From Methylobacterium sp. BTF04 (GTDB lineage: Bacteria; Pseudomonadota; Alphaproteobacteria; Rhizobiales; Beijerinckiaceae), in contig NZ_JAAHTB010000004.1 in the NCBI RefSeq assembly GCF_010692745.1, positions 1-64,000 on the forward strand: DNA of 64,000 nt. Direction: 5' to 3'. The position numbers and the translations under genes were made by a program. The notes under the pieces are model-generated. The model saw only the letters and a program-made list of their open reading frames with translations. It ran no database searches and was not told the origin of the DNA. This document shows positions 36,642 to 45,463 of the stretch, one piece after another (position 1 is the stretch's first letter; the number at the start of each line of letters is the position of its first letter).

Positions 36642-38015
36642 TCAGCGCCGCAGGATCGCCGTGGCGCGTCCCGCTTCGGTGCTCGCCTGGAATCGCGACG
36701 GCAGCCATTCGGCGGTGACCTCCGCCTCCGGACTACCGCGTTGCAACGGCCCGGCCTGGCAGGCTCGGCCCCGAAAGGCGAGAAATCCGTCGGGATCGCG
36801 GCGCAGGGCCATCAAGGTCGAGAACAGGGGGCCGCGCTCCGGGTTGGCCAGGGTGAGGGCGACGTCGCTGCCCATGCGTGCGCCGGTGAGAAGCGCGGTC
36901 TCGTCGAAGGCGACGACGTCGATCACGCTGCGGGCCGGGTCGGCGGGAGCGAGGCGATGGGCCCCGAGCGCGCTGGGCGCGCGATGCACGAGCTGGATGG
37001 AGACCAGGGTCTCGGGCAGTCGGCACGTGGCGAGATTGCGCTCCAGCGCGGCGGGAGCGACGAGGCGGGTCGAAACCGGGCGGCCGAGGGCTGCGGCGAA
37101 GCTGCCGCTCTCGAATACCGGCAGGGTTTCGAGAGCGGCGCCGGCCACGAGGGCCGAGCCGAGACCGGTGACGAGTCCGCGCAGATCGGTCGCCGGCAGC
37201 AGGCTGAGGATGCGGTCGCCCGGCACTACGCGGGCGGTGACGAGATGGACGGCGATCGCAGCCAGAAGCGCATCGCCGCTGCGATGGATCGGCTGGGCCG
37301 GATCGCCGGCGGCGAAGCTGATGAGACCGCCCGGACCGGGCGCGAAAGGGCCGCCGGCCTGGTCGAGCGCCATGCCGTCGAGGTTGATCACCCCATCCGG
37401 CACATCCGGACCGAAGGCGGCCAGATAGCGCAGACCGAAATAGCGCACGGCCACCCGGCACAGGCGCTCGGCCGGGGCGAGGGGACCGAATCGCGACTGG
37501 GTGAGCACGGCCGCGATGCTCGCCGCCTGGACGGCGGTGACGAGGGCGTCCTCGTCGAGGGACAGCGGCAGGAGGCAGGGAATGTGACCGGCCGCCTCCA
37601 CGGCCAGATAGGCGAGGAAGCTCTCGGAACTGCCCGCCATCGCTATGCCGACCCGGCTCGCGGGCGGTAAGCGCCAGCCCCTGAGGCCGTTGGCGAGGCG
37701 GGCCACGATCTCGGCCGCCGCCCCGTAGGTCCAGGTGATCGCGGCTCGGCCGCTCCAGAGCGCCTTGTGGGGTGGATCGACGAAGGCGACGCGCTCGGGG
37801 TGCGCGTGGGCGGTGGCGGCTAGAAGGGTACAGAGGCGGCTCGTCCGTCCGGGCGCGGCGCGCAACGGACCGGGAGCCGAGCCGGACAGGTCCGCTTTAC
37901 CGCCACCACCATCCACCGGTGTGGGACGATTGGCCGTCATCGACGCCGGCAATCCGGTCGGCAGGGCCGCCGAAGTGGGGAATTCGAGGGAAAGGACTGC
38001 TTGCTGCGCCAACAC
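36642..38015 (-). CDS. Divergent acyl-CoA synthetase (ANL)-like protein, motifs degenerate
   Basis: 457 aa with a GTG start preceded by GGGAG; an ATG at 37940 is the alternative (432 aa). The layout from about residue 60 recalls the N-terminal domain of AMP-binding enzymes: TLLAATAHAHPERVAFVDP, ITWTYGAAAEIVARLANGL, RVGIAMAGSSESFLAYLAVEAAG. The ATP-binding loop, normally (S/T)SGTTGxPK, is here SFAAGDPAQPIHRS with no TGxPK, and the mobile C-terminal domain with its catalytic Lys is missing. It is likely a catalytically dead or repurposed family member. Leader about 50 residues, Pro/Ala rich. Confidence 0.55.
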   Translation of the reverse strand: MLAQQAVLSLEFPTSAALPTGLPASMTANRPTPVDGGGGKADLSGSAPGPLRAAPGRTSRLCTLLAATAHAHPERVAFVDPPHKALWSGRAAITWTYGAAAEIVARLANGLRGWRLPPASRVGIAMAGSSESFLAYLAVEAAGHIPCLLPLSLDEDALVTAVQAASIAAVLTQSRFGPLAPAERLCRVAVRYFGLRYLAAFGPDVPDGVINLDGMALDQAGGPFAPGPGGLISFAAGDPAQPIHRSGDALLAAIAVHLVTARVVPGDRILSLLPATDLRGLVTGLGSALVAGAALETLPVFESGSFAAALGRPVSTRLVAPAALERNLATCRLPETLVSIQLVHRAPSALGAHRLAPADPARSVIDVVAFDETALLTGARMGSDVALTLANPERGPLFSTLMALRRDPDGFLAFRGRACQAGPLQRGSPEAEVTAEWLPSRFQASTEAGRATAILRR

Positions 38016-38357
38016 TTGCGCTTGAACTCCCGCTGCCCTCCGTTCATGAAGCCTTAGGGTTAAGCCGGACTTAAGGACGAGCCCGAGGAAGCGGCGCGCG
38101 CGGGGCCGTCAGGACGCCGGTGTCATGTCTTCGCCGCATTCCGGGGGAAAGCAGACCGCCCGGTCGTTCGAGCGGGGTCGAGACGCGCTGCTGCCTGGTG
38201 CAGGTCGCGCAACCGCGTGCCGGTGGAGGGTTTTCATCGCGCCGTCGTCACGATCCCGGCCGAGTCGAAACGCCCACCGAAAACCCGCGTCCCATCCTTT
38301 CGGAAGACGCATCCCGCGAGCCGAATCCTACACGCCGAATCCAAGGGGTCAGAGCTG
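38016..38357. other. Divergent intergenic region with CtrA-type box
   Basis: 342 bp between the ANL-like gene and ialB, which are transcribed away from each other. Its notable content is the CtrA-type box at 38060-38074. No small gene is supported. Confidence 0.5.
38060..38074. promoter_or_regulatory. Perfect CtrA-type box TTAA-N7-TTAA
   Basis: TTAA-GCCGGAC-TTAA matches the alphaproteobacterial CtrA consensus exactly, in GC-rich DNA where TTAA is rare. It lies 45-60 bp upstream of the ANL-like gene start and about 285 bp upstream of ialB, so the former is the more likely target. Confidence 0.5.
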
Positions 38358-39137
38358 ATGTTCTTCGCCAACCGTCCCGCGCGCCCGCTGCGCATCGCCG
38401 CCCTCCTCGCCGTGGCGGGCCTTGTCGGACCGAGCCTCGCCCAGGCCCAGCCGAAGAAGGCCGCGCCGACCGCTCCCGCCCCGGCCGCCCCGGCGCCGGC
38501 TGCTCCCGCCGCCGGTGCGCCCCAGGGCGGCATGGCCCAGCAGCAGACCGGCCCCCAGACCGTCAACGTCAAGTCCGAGCCGTCGCAGACCGATTGGACC
38601 AAGGTCTGCGGTAAGGACCAGGCGAGCGCCACGGACGTCTGCTACACTACCCGCGACTTCGTTTCCGACCAGGGCCAGCCGGTGCTCGCGGTCGCCGTCT
38701 ACGACATGAAGAACGCCCAGCAGAACGTGCGCGTGGTGCGCTACCTACTGCCGCTCGGCCTGCTGCTGCAGCCGGGCATTCGCTTCACCATCGACGGACA
38801 GCAGGGCACCGCCGGCAAGTTCGCCGTCTGCTTCCCCAACGGCTGCTTCGCCGAGGCCGGCGGCGTGAGCACCGACCTCGTCAACGCGATGAAGAAGGGC
38901 ACCACCCTCAACGTCAGCGTCCAGAACCAGACCCAGCGCGAGGTCACCTTCGCCGTGCCGCTCGCCGGCTTCGGCAAGGCCTTCGACGGCCCGGCCATCG
39001 ACCCGAAGGTGCTGGAAGAGCAGCAGAAGAAGCTTCAGTCCGAGCTGGAGAAGCGCAGCGACGACATGCGCAAGAAGCTCGAGCAGCAGAATGCCGCCGG
39101 CGGCACCCCGGCCCCCTCGGCAGCACCCAAGCCCTGA
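38358..39137 (+). CDS. Invasion-associated locus B (IalB) family periplasmic protein
   Basis: 259 aa. Sec signal (basic start, ALLAVAGLVGPSLAQAQ, cleavage near residue 30), a 40-residue Ala/Pro linker, then the IalB domain (SEPSQTDWTKVCGKD through GFGKAFDGPAID) with paired cysteines KVCGK/DVCYTT and CFPNGCFAEAGG likely forming disulfides. The C-terminus is a charged coiled coil (VLEEQQKKLQSELEKRSDD) and a Pro/Ala tail. IalB proteins are periplasmic envelope proteins of Rhizobiales with unclear function; the name comes from Bartonella. The gene is monocistronic with its own terminator. Confidence 0.85.
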   Translation: MFFANRPARPLRIAALLAVAGLVGPSLAQAQPKKAAPTAPAPAAPAPAAPAAGAPQGGMAQQQTGPQTVNVKSEPSQTDWTKVCGKDQASATDVCYTTRDFVSDQGQPVLAVAVYDMKNAQQNVRVVRYLLPLGLLLQPGIRFTIDGQQGTAGKFAVCFPNGCFAEAGGVSTDLVNAMKKGTTLNVSVQNQTQREVTFAVPLAGFGKAFDGPAIDPKVLEEQQKKLQSELEKRSDDMRKKLEQQNAAGGTPAPSAAPKP

Positions 39138-39165
39138 TCGCACCCGATCCGGTCGGACCACACTG

Positions 39166-39195
39166 AAAAAGGCCGGGCAATCGCCCGGCCTTTTT
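39166..39195 (+). terminator. Rho-independent terminator after ialB
   Basis: A perfect GGCCGGGC/GCCCGGCC stem extended by five A-T pairs, 4-nt loop AATC, followed by a T-tract. The A-tract on the other side makes it potentially bidirectional, so it may also end hspQ transcripts. Confidence 0.88.
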
Positions 39196-39231
39196 TACGC
39201 GTACGGTCCACCCAGGCGAAACCGCGCCCGT

Positions 39232-39585
39232 TCAGTTCGGGTGAGAATCCCGCACGCGATAGAAGCCCTCGGCATCCAGATCGAAAACCTCGGCGATACC
39301 GGCGTGGCGCAAGGCTTCGCCCGACGTATCGGATACGAGGTTCTGTTCGGAGACGTAGGCGACGTATTCGCTTTCCGAATTTTCGGCGAGGAGGTGGTAG
39401 AACGGCTGGTCCTTGCGGGGACGCACCTCTTCGGGAATCGCCAGCCACCATTCCTCGGTATTGTCGAATACCGGGTCGACGTCGAACACGACGCCGCGGA
39501 ACGGATAGATCCGGTGGCGGACGACGGCGCCCAGGCCGAATTTCGCGGTTCTCATCATCGGGTCGGCAGTGATCGTATCGGTCAT
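39232..39585 (-). CDS. hspQ: Heat shock protein HspQ
   Basis: 117 aa, YccV/HspQ family. The core KFGLGAVVRHRIYPFRGVVF, DPVFDNTEEWW and DQPFYHLLAENSESEYVAYV motifs are all present. HspQ binds hemimethylated oriC DNA in enterobacteria and acts as a Lon protease specificity factor. The frame allows MTDTIT or an internal MMRT start; the former is listed. A large hairpin lies 25-62 bp upstream. Confidence 0.92.
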   Translation of the reverse strand: MTDTITADPMMRTAKFGLGAVVRHRIYPFRGVVFDVDPVFDNTEEWWLAIPEEVRPRKDQPFYHLLAENSESEYVAYVSEQNLVSDTSGEALRHAGIAEVFDLDAEGFYRVRDSHPN

Positions 39586-39609
39586 GATCTCAAAATAAGA
39601 CGGCTTGCC

Positions 39610-39647
39610 CCCGTTGTCATCGGCGACGCGACGCCGATGACAACGGG
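39610..39647. other. Perfect 16-bp inverted repeat between lyase gene and hspQ
   Basis: CCCGTTGTCATCGGCG (39610-39625) pairs exactly with 39632-39647 around a 6-nt loop (ACGCGA). There is no T-tract on either strand. It is placed both 3' of the malyl-CoA-lyase-like stop (39681) and 5' of hspQ, so it could protect one transcript end or act in the hspQ leader. Confidence 0.6.
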
Positions 39648-39680
39648 TGGCGAAAACACCTCAGTTCGGGCTGTCTGCCG

Positions 39681-40733
39681 TCACTTCAGCCCGTAGGTCT
39701 TGGCGAGGTCCGGGTCTTTCTCGGCCACCAGCTTGGCGAGGTCGACGATGACCTTGGCCTGCTTCCAGGTTGCGTCGTCCTGCATCTTGCCGTCGAGCAT
39801 CACCGCGCCGGTCCCGTCCGGCATCGCCTCGACGATCCGCACCGCGAAAGCGACCTCGGCTGGATCGGGGGCGAAGACCCGCTTGGCGATGGCGACCTGA
39901 TTCGGGTGCAGCGTCCAGGCACCGGCGCATCCCATCAGGAAGGCGTTGCGGAACTGGGCCTCGCAGGCATCCCCGTCCGAGAAGTCGCCGAACGGGCCGT
40001 AGAAGGCCTTCAGCCCATTGGCCATGCAGGCATCGACCATTTTCGCGATGGTGTAGTGCCACAAATCCTGCTGGGCGGACGCCCGGGCGGCGCCGTCCGA
40101 GGTCGGATCGGCGATGACGCGGTAATCGGGATGGCCACCGCCGACCCGGGTGGTCTTCATGCCGCGCGAGGCGGCGAGGTCGGCGGGGCCGAGGCTCATG
40201 CCATGCATGCGCGGCGAGGCGGAGGCGATGGCATCGACGTTGGCGACGCCCTCGGCCGTCTCGAGGATCGCATGAACGAGGATCGGCTTGGTGACGCCGT
40301 GCTTCGCTTCGAGCTGAGCCAGCAGCTGGTCGATATAGTGGATGTCCCACGGCCCCTCGACCTTCGGCACCATCACCACATCGAGCTTGCTGCCGACCTG
40401 AGACACGATCTCGAAGAGATCGTCGAGAATCCAGGGCGAGTTGAAGGCGTTGATGCGGGTCCAAAGGCCCGTGCCGCTGGCCGCGAAGTCGGTGGCCTGC
40501 GCCATCGCCACGAAGCCCTTGCGCGCCGCCTCCTTCTGGTCGATCGGCACCGCATCCTCGAGGTTGCCGAGCACCACGTCGACGCTGGCCGCGAGTTCCG
40601 GAACGCGGGCGCGGACCTTGTCGTTGTGGGGCGGCACGAAGTGGATCATCCGCTCGAGCTTGATCGGAAGCTCGCGAAACGGGGCCGGCGCGCCGGTGGC
40701 GAGCGGCTGGAAGAAGCGGCGTGGCAGTTTCAT
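39681..40733 (-). CDS. HpcH/HpaI aldolase/citrate lyase family, malyl-CoA lyase-like
   Basis: 350 aa TIM-barrel CoA-ester lyase. Mg-binding and substrate motifs: [57 protein letters not shown] and [15 protein letters not shown]. The family cleaves malyl-CoA or beta-methylmalyl-CoA to glyoxylate plus acetyl- or propionyl-CoA, a step of the serine and ethylmalonyl-CoA cycles in methylotrophs. It is longer and differs from the classical MclA of Methylobacterium as I recall it, so it is probably a paralogue (citramalyl- or methylmalyl-CoA lyase, or thioesterase). No serine-cycle genes are adjacent. Confidence 0.8.
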   Translation of the reverse strand: MKLPRRFFQPLATGAPAPFRELPIKLERMIHFVPPHNDKVRARVPELAASVDVVLGNLEDAVPIDQKEAARKGFVAMAQATDFAASGTGLWTRINAFNSPWILDDLFEIVSQVGSKLDVVMVPKVEGPWDIHYIDQLLAQLEAKHGVTKPILVHAILETAEGVANVDAIASASPRMHGMSLGPADLAASRGMKTTRVGGGHPDYRVIADPTSDGAARASAQQDLWHYTIAKMVDACMANGLKAFYGPFGDFSDGDACEAQFRNAFLMGCAGAWTLHPNQVAIAKRVFAPDPAEVAFAVRIVEAMPDGTGAVMLDGKMQDDATWKQAKVIVDLAKLVAEKDPDLAKTYGLK

Positions 40734-40936
40734 CGGCGTCTCGTGCTCCGCGTTTTTCTTAAGCGTCGGTGTCCCGCCTCAGCGGTTAGTGCAACGCCGG
40801 CCTTGTCGTAAAGGTGTGCCGACGCACGCAAAGCATTTGCCATGGAGTCGAGACGGGAGGACCATCGGAACGTGAGTCGCCGTCTGACGTTCTGAAGAGC
40901 GAGGCGGGCACCTCATACGATACGAAGGACGGACCC

Positions 40937-42172
40937 ATGTCCGGATCATCGATCAGGCGGTATCGCCTTCGGCACCCGGCGCTCCTGGGCGCACTCGTGA
41001 TCGGCCTCAGCCTTCCGCAAATCGCCGCCGCCGCCGAACGGCCGAACCCGACCGCGCGTGTGGCCTACACGCAGGCCGAGGCCATCGGCGCCCGGCCCGA
41101 TCGACTTCCCGCCGCGGTTCGGATTCCCGGCGACGACGCGCAAGCGTTTCGCAGGCTCGTCGACGGGGCGGAGGCCGCCAGCGATCCCTGGCTCGTGCTG
41201 TCGGGCGGCGGCGAGAACGGCGCCTTTGCAGCCGGCCTCCTCAGAGGCTGGAGCGAAGCCGGCACACGGCCCGTATTCGGTATCGTCACCGGCGTCAGCA
41301 CCGGGGCGATGATCGCGCCGTTCGCCTTCATCGGCTCCACCGGGGACGAGGCCCTGCGCCAGAGCTACACCGAAATCTCGGCCGCCGACGTCTTCGAGTT
41401 CGGCGGCACCACCGAGGCGCTCACCGACACTTGGCCGCTCAAGCGCCGCATCGAGAAATCGGTGACGGTGAAACTTCTGAAAGCCGTGGCGGTGGAGCAT
41501 GCCAAGGGCCGACGCCTTCTCATCGCCACCAATGCGGTGGATGGCGAACGTCCGGTCCTGTGGGACATGGGCGCTATCGCCAGTGCCGGCGGCCCCAAGG
41601 CGCTCGACCTGTTCCGCGCCGTGATCCTCGCCTCCGCGGCGGTGCCTGGCGTGTTTCCGCCGGTGATGATCGATGCGGTCGCCACCGACGGGAAGCGCTT
41701 CCAGGAAATGCACGACGACGGTGGCACCACAGCGCCGTACTATCTCGCCCCGGAAGCCATCCTGCTCGACCCGAGCGCCGCCCCCCTGCCGACGCATCGC
41801 GTCTACCTCGTGGTGAACAACACGATCACCCCGGACTTCCAGATGGCCTCACGCACGACACTGAGCGTGCTCGGCCGCTCGATGTCGGCGGCGATCAAGG
41901 CCCAGACCCGGGCTTCTCTGGCGCTCAGCCGCGCCTTTGCCCAGCGTACCGGCCTCGATCTCCAGGTGGCGCTAATCGACGGGCGCTTCACCCAGACCAC
42001 GGCGGCCCCCTTCGACCAGACCTACATGAAGGCGCTGTTCACCCACGGAGAGGCGCTCGGCCGTGCCGGCACCGCATTCGGTGGAGAGGCCGCGCGGAAG
42101 ACCCTGCCGCCGGTCTCGCTGAGCAGCGTCGGCGAGGCGAGACCTTCCGGGCAGAATCTCGCCCGGCGCTGA
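40937..42172 (+). CDS. Patatin-like phospholipase, exported
   Basis: 411 aa. N-terminal Sec signal (LRHPALLGALVIGLSLPQIAAAA, cleavage near residue 33), no lipobox. Patatin fold with oxyanion motif GGGENGAFAAG, nucleophile elbow GVSTGA (GxSxG) and catalytic Asp in DDGGTTAPY. Serine-Asp dyad acyl hydrolase acting on phospholipids or acyl esters in the periplasm or outer membrane. It stands alone; its 3' end is 6 bp from the convergent UbiH-like gene. Substrate unknown. Confidence 0.85.
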   Translation: MSGSSIRRYRLRHPALLGALVIGLSLPQIAAAAERPNPTARVAYTQAEAIGARPDRLPAAVRIPGDDAQAFRRLVDGAEAASDPWLVLSGGGENGAFAAGLLRGWSEAGTRPVFGIVTGVSTGAMIAPFAFIGSTGDEALRQSYTEISAADVFEFGGTTEALTDTWPLKRRIEKSVTVKLLKAVAVEHAKGRRLLIATNAVDGERPVLWDMGAIASAGGPKALDLFRAVILASAAVPGVFPPVMIDAVATDGKRFQEMHDDGGTTAPYYLAPEAILLDPSAAPLPTHRVYLVVNNTITPDFQMASRTTLSVLGRSMSAAIKAQTRASLALSRAFAQRTGLDLQVALIDGRFTQTTAAPFDQTYMKALFTHGEALGRAGTAFGGEAARKTLPPVSLSSVGEARPSGQNLARR

Positions 42173-42178
42173 TCCCGC

Positions 42179-43390
42179 TCAGCGCATCAAGCTCGGTGCA
42201 CCGAGGCGCGGCAGCACGCCTTCACGCATCACGAGGCGCCGCAGCGGCGTGATCGTCGTCATGGCGAGGAGGCCGAGCCCGCGCAGGGCATCGACGGGCA
42301 GGAAGCCGGCGAGCAGGCTGCGGTTGAGCGCATCCACCGCCGTGGTCCGGAGCCGGGCATCGATGGTCCGGCCGCGGGCGAAGCCGACGAGCGCCGCGTG
42401 GGAGCCGGGATCGCGCCCGTCGGCCACAGCCGCGACGACGGCATCCCGCAGCGCCGCCGCATCGCGCAGACCGAGGTTGAGCCCCTGAGCTCCGATCGGT
42501 GGAAAGACGTGCGCGGCCTCTCCGATGAGGGCGAGGCGCGTCGCCACGGGGCTCGGAAGCGACATGCCCCGCATCGGCACGAGGCCGCGCGGTCCGTCGA
42601 TCCGCATGGACCCGAGCATCGCCTGCGCCTGGTCCTCGATGGTACGGGCGAACGGCCCATCGTCGAGGGCGGCGAGGCGCTTGGCCGCCATCTCGCCCAT
42701 GACCCAGACGAGGCTGGAGCGGTGTCCGCCCGGCAGCGGCACGAGGGTGAAGGGCCCTTGGCGCGTATGGAACTCGGTGGAGACGTCCCGGTGCGGACGT
42801 ATATGGGCCAGGATCGTGGTGATCGCCGCCTGGGGATATGACCAGTCTCGCGTCTTGATCCCGGCGGTCTGGCGCAGTTTCGAGCGCGCTCCATCCGCCC
42901 CGGCCACGAGCCGGGCAGTGAGGCAGCGCCCGTCGGCGAGAATGAGGTCGGCTGCGGCCTCACCGGGCACGAACGCGTCGGCGTCGCTCTCGAACAGGGT
43001 CAGGTTCGGCATCGCGCGGGCGCGGTCACGCAACGAATCGACGAGGCGCGCGCTCTCGACGTTCCAGCCGAAAGCGGCCAGACCGATCTCGGTGGCGACG
43101 AAGCGGGCCGGCGGTGGTCGGAACAGGCTGCCGGTGTCGTCGACAATGTGGAGCTCGGCCAGGGGTGCCGCATGAGGAGCGATCGCCTCCCAGGCCCCGA
43201 GCGCCTGGAGGAAGCGCACCGAGCCGTCGAGCAAGGCCACGGTGCGCCCGTCGGCCACCGGCGCGTGACGTCCGACGAGGGCGGTGGCGATTCCGTCGCG
43301 CGCGAGACTTAGGGCGAGGCCGAGACCGGCCGCTCCGGCTCCCACGACGGCAACCTCGAAGCGGGGAGGGAGAGAAGGCGATGTCACCAC
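42179..43390 (-). CDS. UbiH/COQ6-family FAD-dependent hydroxylase
   Basis: 403 aa flavoprotein monooxygenase. FAD dinucleotide fold VAVVGAGAAGLGLALSLA (residues 13-30), the DG motif GADGARSKLRQ and the second FAD motif LIGEAAHVFPPIGAQGLNLGLRDAA. This last motif (GAQGLNLGLRD) is typical of ubiquinone-ring hydroxylases (UbiH, UbiF, UbiI, UbiL). Which ring carbon it hydroxylates cannot be decided. It is divergent from the GntP-type permease gene; no other ubi gene is nearby. Confidence 0.87.
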   Translation of the reverse strand: MVTSPSLPPRFEVAVVGAGAAGLGLALSLARDGIATALVGRHAPVADGRTVALLDGSVRFLQALGAWEAIAPHAAPLAELHIVDDTGSLFRPPPARFVATEIGLAAFGWNVESARLVDSLRDRARAMPNLTLFESDADAFVPGEAAADLILADGRCLTARLVAGADGARSKLRQTAGIKTRDWSYPQAAITTILAHIRPHRDVSTEFHTRQGPFTLVPLPGGHRSSLVWVMGEMAAKRLAALDDGPFARTIEDQAQAMLGSMRIDGPRGLVPMRGMSLPSPVATRLALIGEAAHVFPPIGAQGLNLGLRDAAALRDAVVAAVADGRDPGSHAALVGFARGRTIDARLRTTAVDALNRSLLAGFLPVDALRGLGLLAMTTITPLRRLVMREGVLPRLGAPSLMR

Positions 43391-43556
43391 GAGTCCGGTC
43401 TCCCGATGCGCTGCCGGATCAAATCGGCTGCGTCAGTCTCGATCCTTAACAGAGGGTCGCCCCTGGATCGGTCAAGTGCGCGATGGCGCGGCACGATTGC
43501 CCTCTGTAGCATCGCGCCAAGGCCTCCAATGGCCAGCCCTGGAAGGAATTCGGCCC

Positions 43557-44948
43557 GTGAGCCTGACGATCGCGCTTCTGGCGCTCGGCTTCCTGATGCT
43601 CGTCGCTTATCGGGGCTTCAGCGTCATCCTGTTCGCGCCCGTGGCGGCCCTGCTCGCGGTTCTGATCACCGATCCGTCGGCGGTTCTGCCGGTGTTCAGT
43701 GGGCTGTTCATGGAGAAGATGGTCGGCTTCGTGAAGCTGTACTTCCCGGTGTTCCTGCTCGGCGCCGTGTTCGGCAAGGTCATCGAGATGTCGGGGTTCT
43801 CCCGCTCGATCGTCACCGCGGTCATCGACCTCGTCGGCCCGCGCCGCGCCGTGCTCTCCATCGTGCTGGTGTGCAACCTGCTCACCTATGGCGGCGTCTC
43901 GCTCTTCGTGGTGGTATTCGCGGTCTATCCGTTCGCGGCGGAAGCCTTCCGCCTCGGGGACATCCCCAAACGCCTGATCCCCGGTACCATCGCGCTCGGC
44001 GCGTTCTCCTACACGATGGACGCGCTGCCCGGCACGCCGCAGATCCAGAACATCATCCCCACCACCTTCTTCGGCACCAATACCTGGGCCGCCCCGTGGC
44101 TGGGCCTCATCGGCGCAGCCTTCATCCTCGTGGTCGGTGTGGCCTATCTCGACCGGCGCATCGCCTCGGCCCGGCGCAAGGGCGAGGGCTACGGGACCGG
44201 CCACACCAACGAGCCGGTGGTGGTGGACGAGGCCTCTCGCGCCCACCCGGCCATCGCCCTGCTGCCGCTCGTGGTGGTGGGGCTCTCGAACCTCGCCTTC
44301 ACGGCGGCGCTTCCGCGCCTGTACGGGCCGAAGATCGAGACGGTGCTGGCCGGTCTCGACAAGCCCATCGTCACCACGCTCTCGTCCGTCACCGCGATCT
44401 GGGCGGTGGAACTGGCGCTGCTCGCCGGCATCCTCACGGTCCTGGCCTTTGCCTGGAAGCCGGTCAGCCGAGGCTTCGCCGAAGGCAGCCGGGCGGCGGT
44501 GACGGGCTCGCTGCTGGCCGCCATGAACACCGCCTCCGAATACGGCTTCGGCGCGGTGATCGCCGCATTGCCCGGCTTCCTCGTGATCCGTGAAGTCCTG
44601 TCGGCGATCCCCAACCCGCTGGTCAACGAGGCCATCACCGTCACGGCGCTGGCCGGCATCACCGGCTCGGCCTCGGGGGGCCTGAGCATCGCGCTGGCGG
44701 CCATGTCGTCGACCTTCATCGCAGCGGCACAGGCCGCCAACATCCCCATGGAGGTGCTGCACCGGGTCGCCGCCATGGCGAGCGGGGGCATGGACACGCT
44801 GCCCCATAACGGCGCCGTCATCACTCTGCTTTCGGTGACAGGCCTCACGCATCGGCAGGCCTATGCCGACATCTTCGCGATCACCGTGTTGAAGACGAGC
44901 GCGGTGTTCCTGGTGATCGGCGTCTACTACCTCACCGGAATCGTGTGA
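43557..44948 (+). CDS. GntP/CitMHS-like permease
   Basis: 463 aa with about 12 membrane helices and only short loops. GTG 43557 has GGAAGGA upstream and begins right at the first helix (SLTIALLALGFLMLVAYRGF). Conserved stretches: NLLTYGGVSLFVVVFAVYPF, SYTMDALPGTPQIQNIIPTTFF and GGMDTLPHNGAVITLL, as in GntP-family transporters of gluconate and related carboxylates. No sugar-acid catabolic gene is adjacent, so the substrate is undefined. Its last 22 bp overlap the convergent small gene. Confidence 0.85.
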   Translation: MSLTIALLALGFLMLVAYRGFSVILFAPVAALLAVLITDPSAVLPVFSGLFMEKMVGFVKLYFPVFLLGAVFGKVIEMSGFSRSIVTAVIDLVGPRRAVLSIVLVCNLLTYGGVSLFVVVFAVYPFAAEAFRLGDIPKRLIPGTIALGAFSYTMDALPGTPQIQNIIPTTFFGTNTWAAPWLGLIGAAFILVVGVAYLDRRIASARRKGEGYGTGHTNEPVVVDEASRAHPAIALLPLVVVGLSNLAFTAALPRLYGPKIETVLAGLDKPIVTTLSSVTAIWAVELALLAGILTVLAFAWKPVSRGFAEGSRAAVTGSLLAAMNTASEYGFGAVIAALPGFLVIREVLSAIPNPLVNEAITVTALAGITGSASGGLSIALAAMSSTFIAAAQAANIPMEVLHRVAAMASGGMDTLPHNGAVITLLSVTGLTHRQAYADIFAITVLKTSAVFLVIGVYYLTGIV

Positions 44949-45184
44949 CCGGCCTCCGCACGGGTCACGGCCGTTCCGCCATGGGCGATGCCGTGTTCCA
45001 CGATCCGCAGGGTGAGCTGCGTGAACGGCTTGATGTCCCAGGCAGTACCGGGATTGAACATCATCACGACGAGGCGACGCTCCAGAACCTCGAAGGTCGG
45101 CAGATCGGCTTGCGGCCGAAAGATCGTACCGGCCTGGACGGAGGGATCGTACCCGGCAGGACATATCCAGACGATCTCATCCAT
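44927..45184 (-). CDS. Hypothetical 85-aa protein
   Basis: Not recognised. The sequence is balanced, with aromatic and hydrophobic residues well spread (MDEIVWICPAGYDPSVQAG, then RRLVVMMFNPGTAWDIKPF), unlike the Arg/Pro-rich antisense frames of this region, so it is probably a real small soluble protein. No signal peptide or membrane segment. It converges on the permease gene with a 22-bp overlap. No function proposed. Confidence 0.5.
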   Translation of the reverse strand: MDEIVWICPAGYDPSVQAGTIFRPQADLPTFEVLERRLVVMMFNPGTAWDIKPFTQLTLRIVEHGIAHGGTAVTRAEAGHTIPVR

Positions 45185-45463
45185 CCGGCCCGTTTGCCTT
45201 CAAGGTCGCGTATAGAGCAAGAACAACTACGAATTGCACAGGGCTAGAAATCCGGCTGGTCTTATCTAACGGTAAAGCGGGCCTTGGCGCAATTGGATCT
45301 GCGCGCGCGATGGGCCAAACCTGACCGGGTGCGGCGGCGCACGGCAGAGGCGGCTTTCGAGGCCGTGAGCCGCAGATCCGGCCAGGGACCCTTGCAAAGA
45401 CCATTGCCCGAGGCGGTGCACAGTCTATCTCGCCTCCCACAGGCTACCACCAGGAGAACGACG

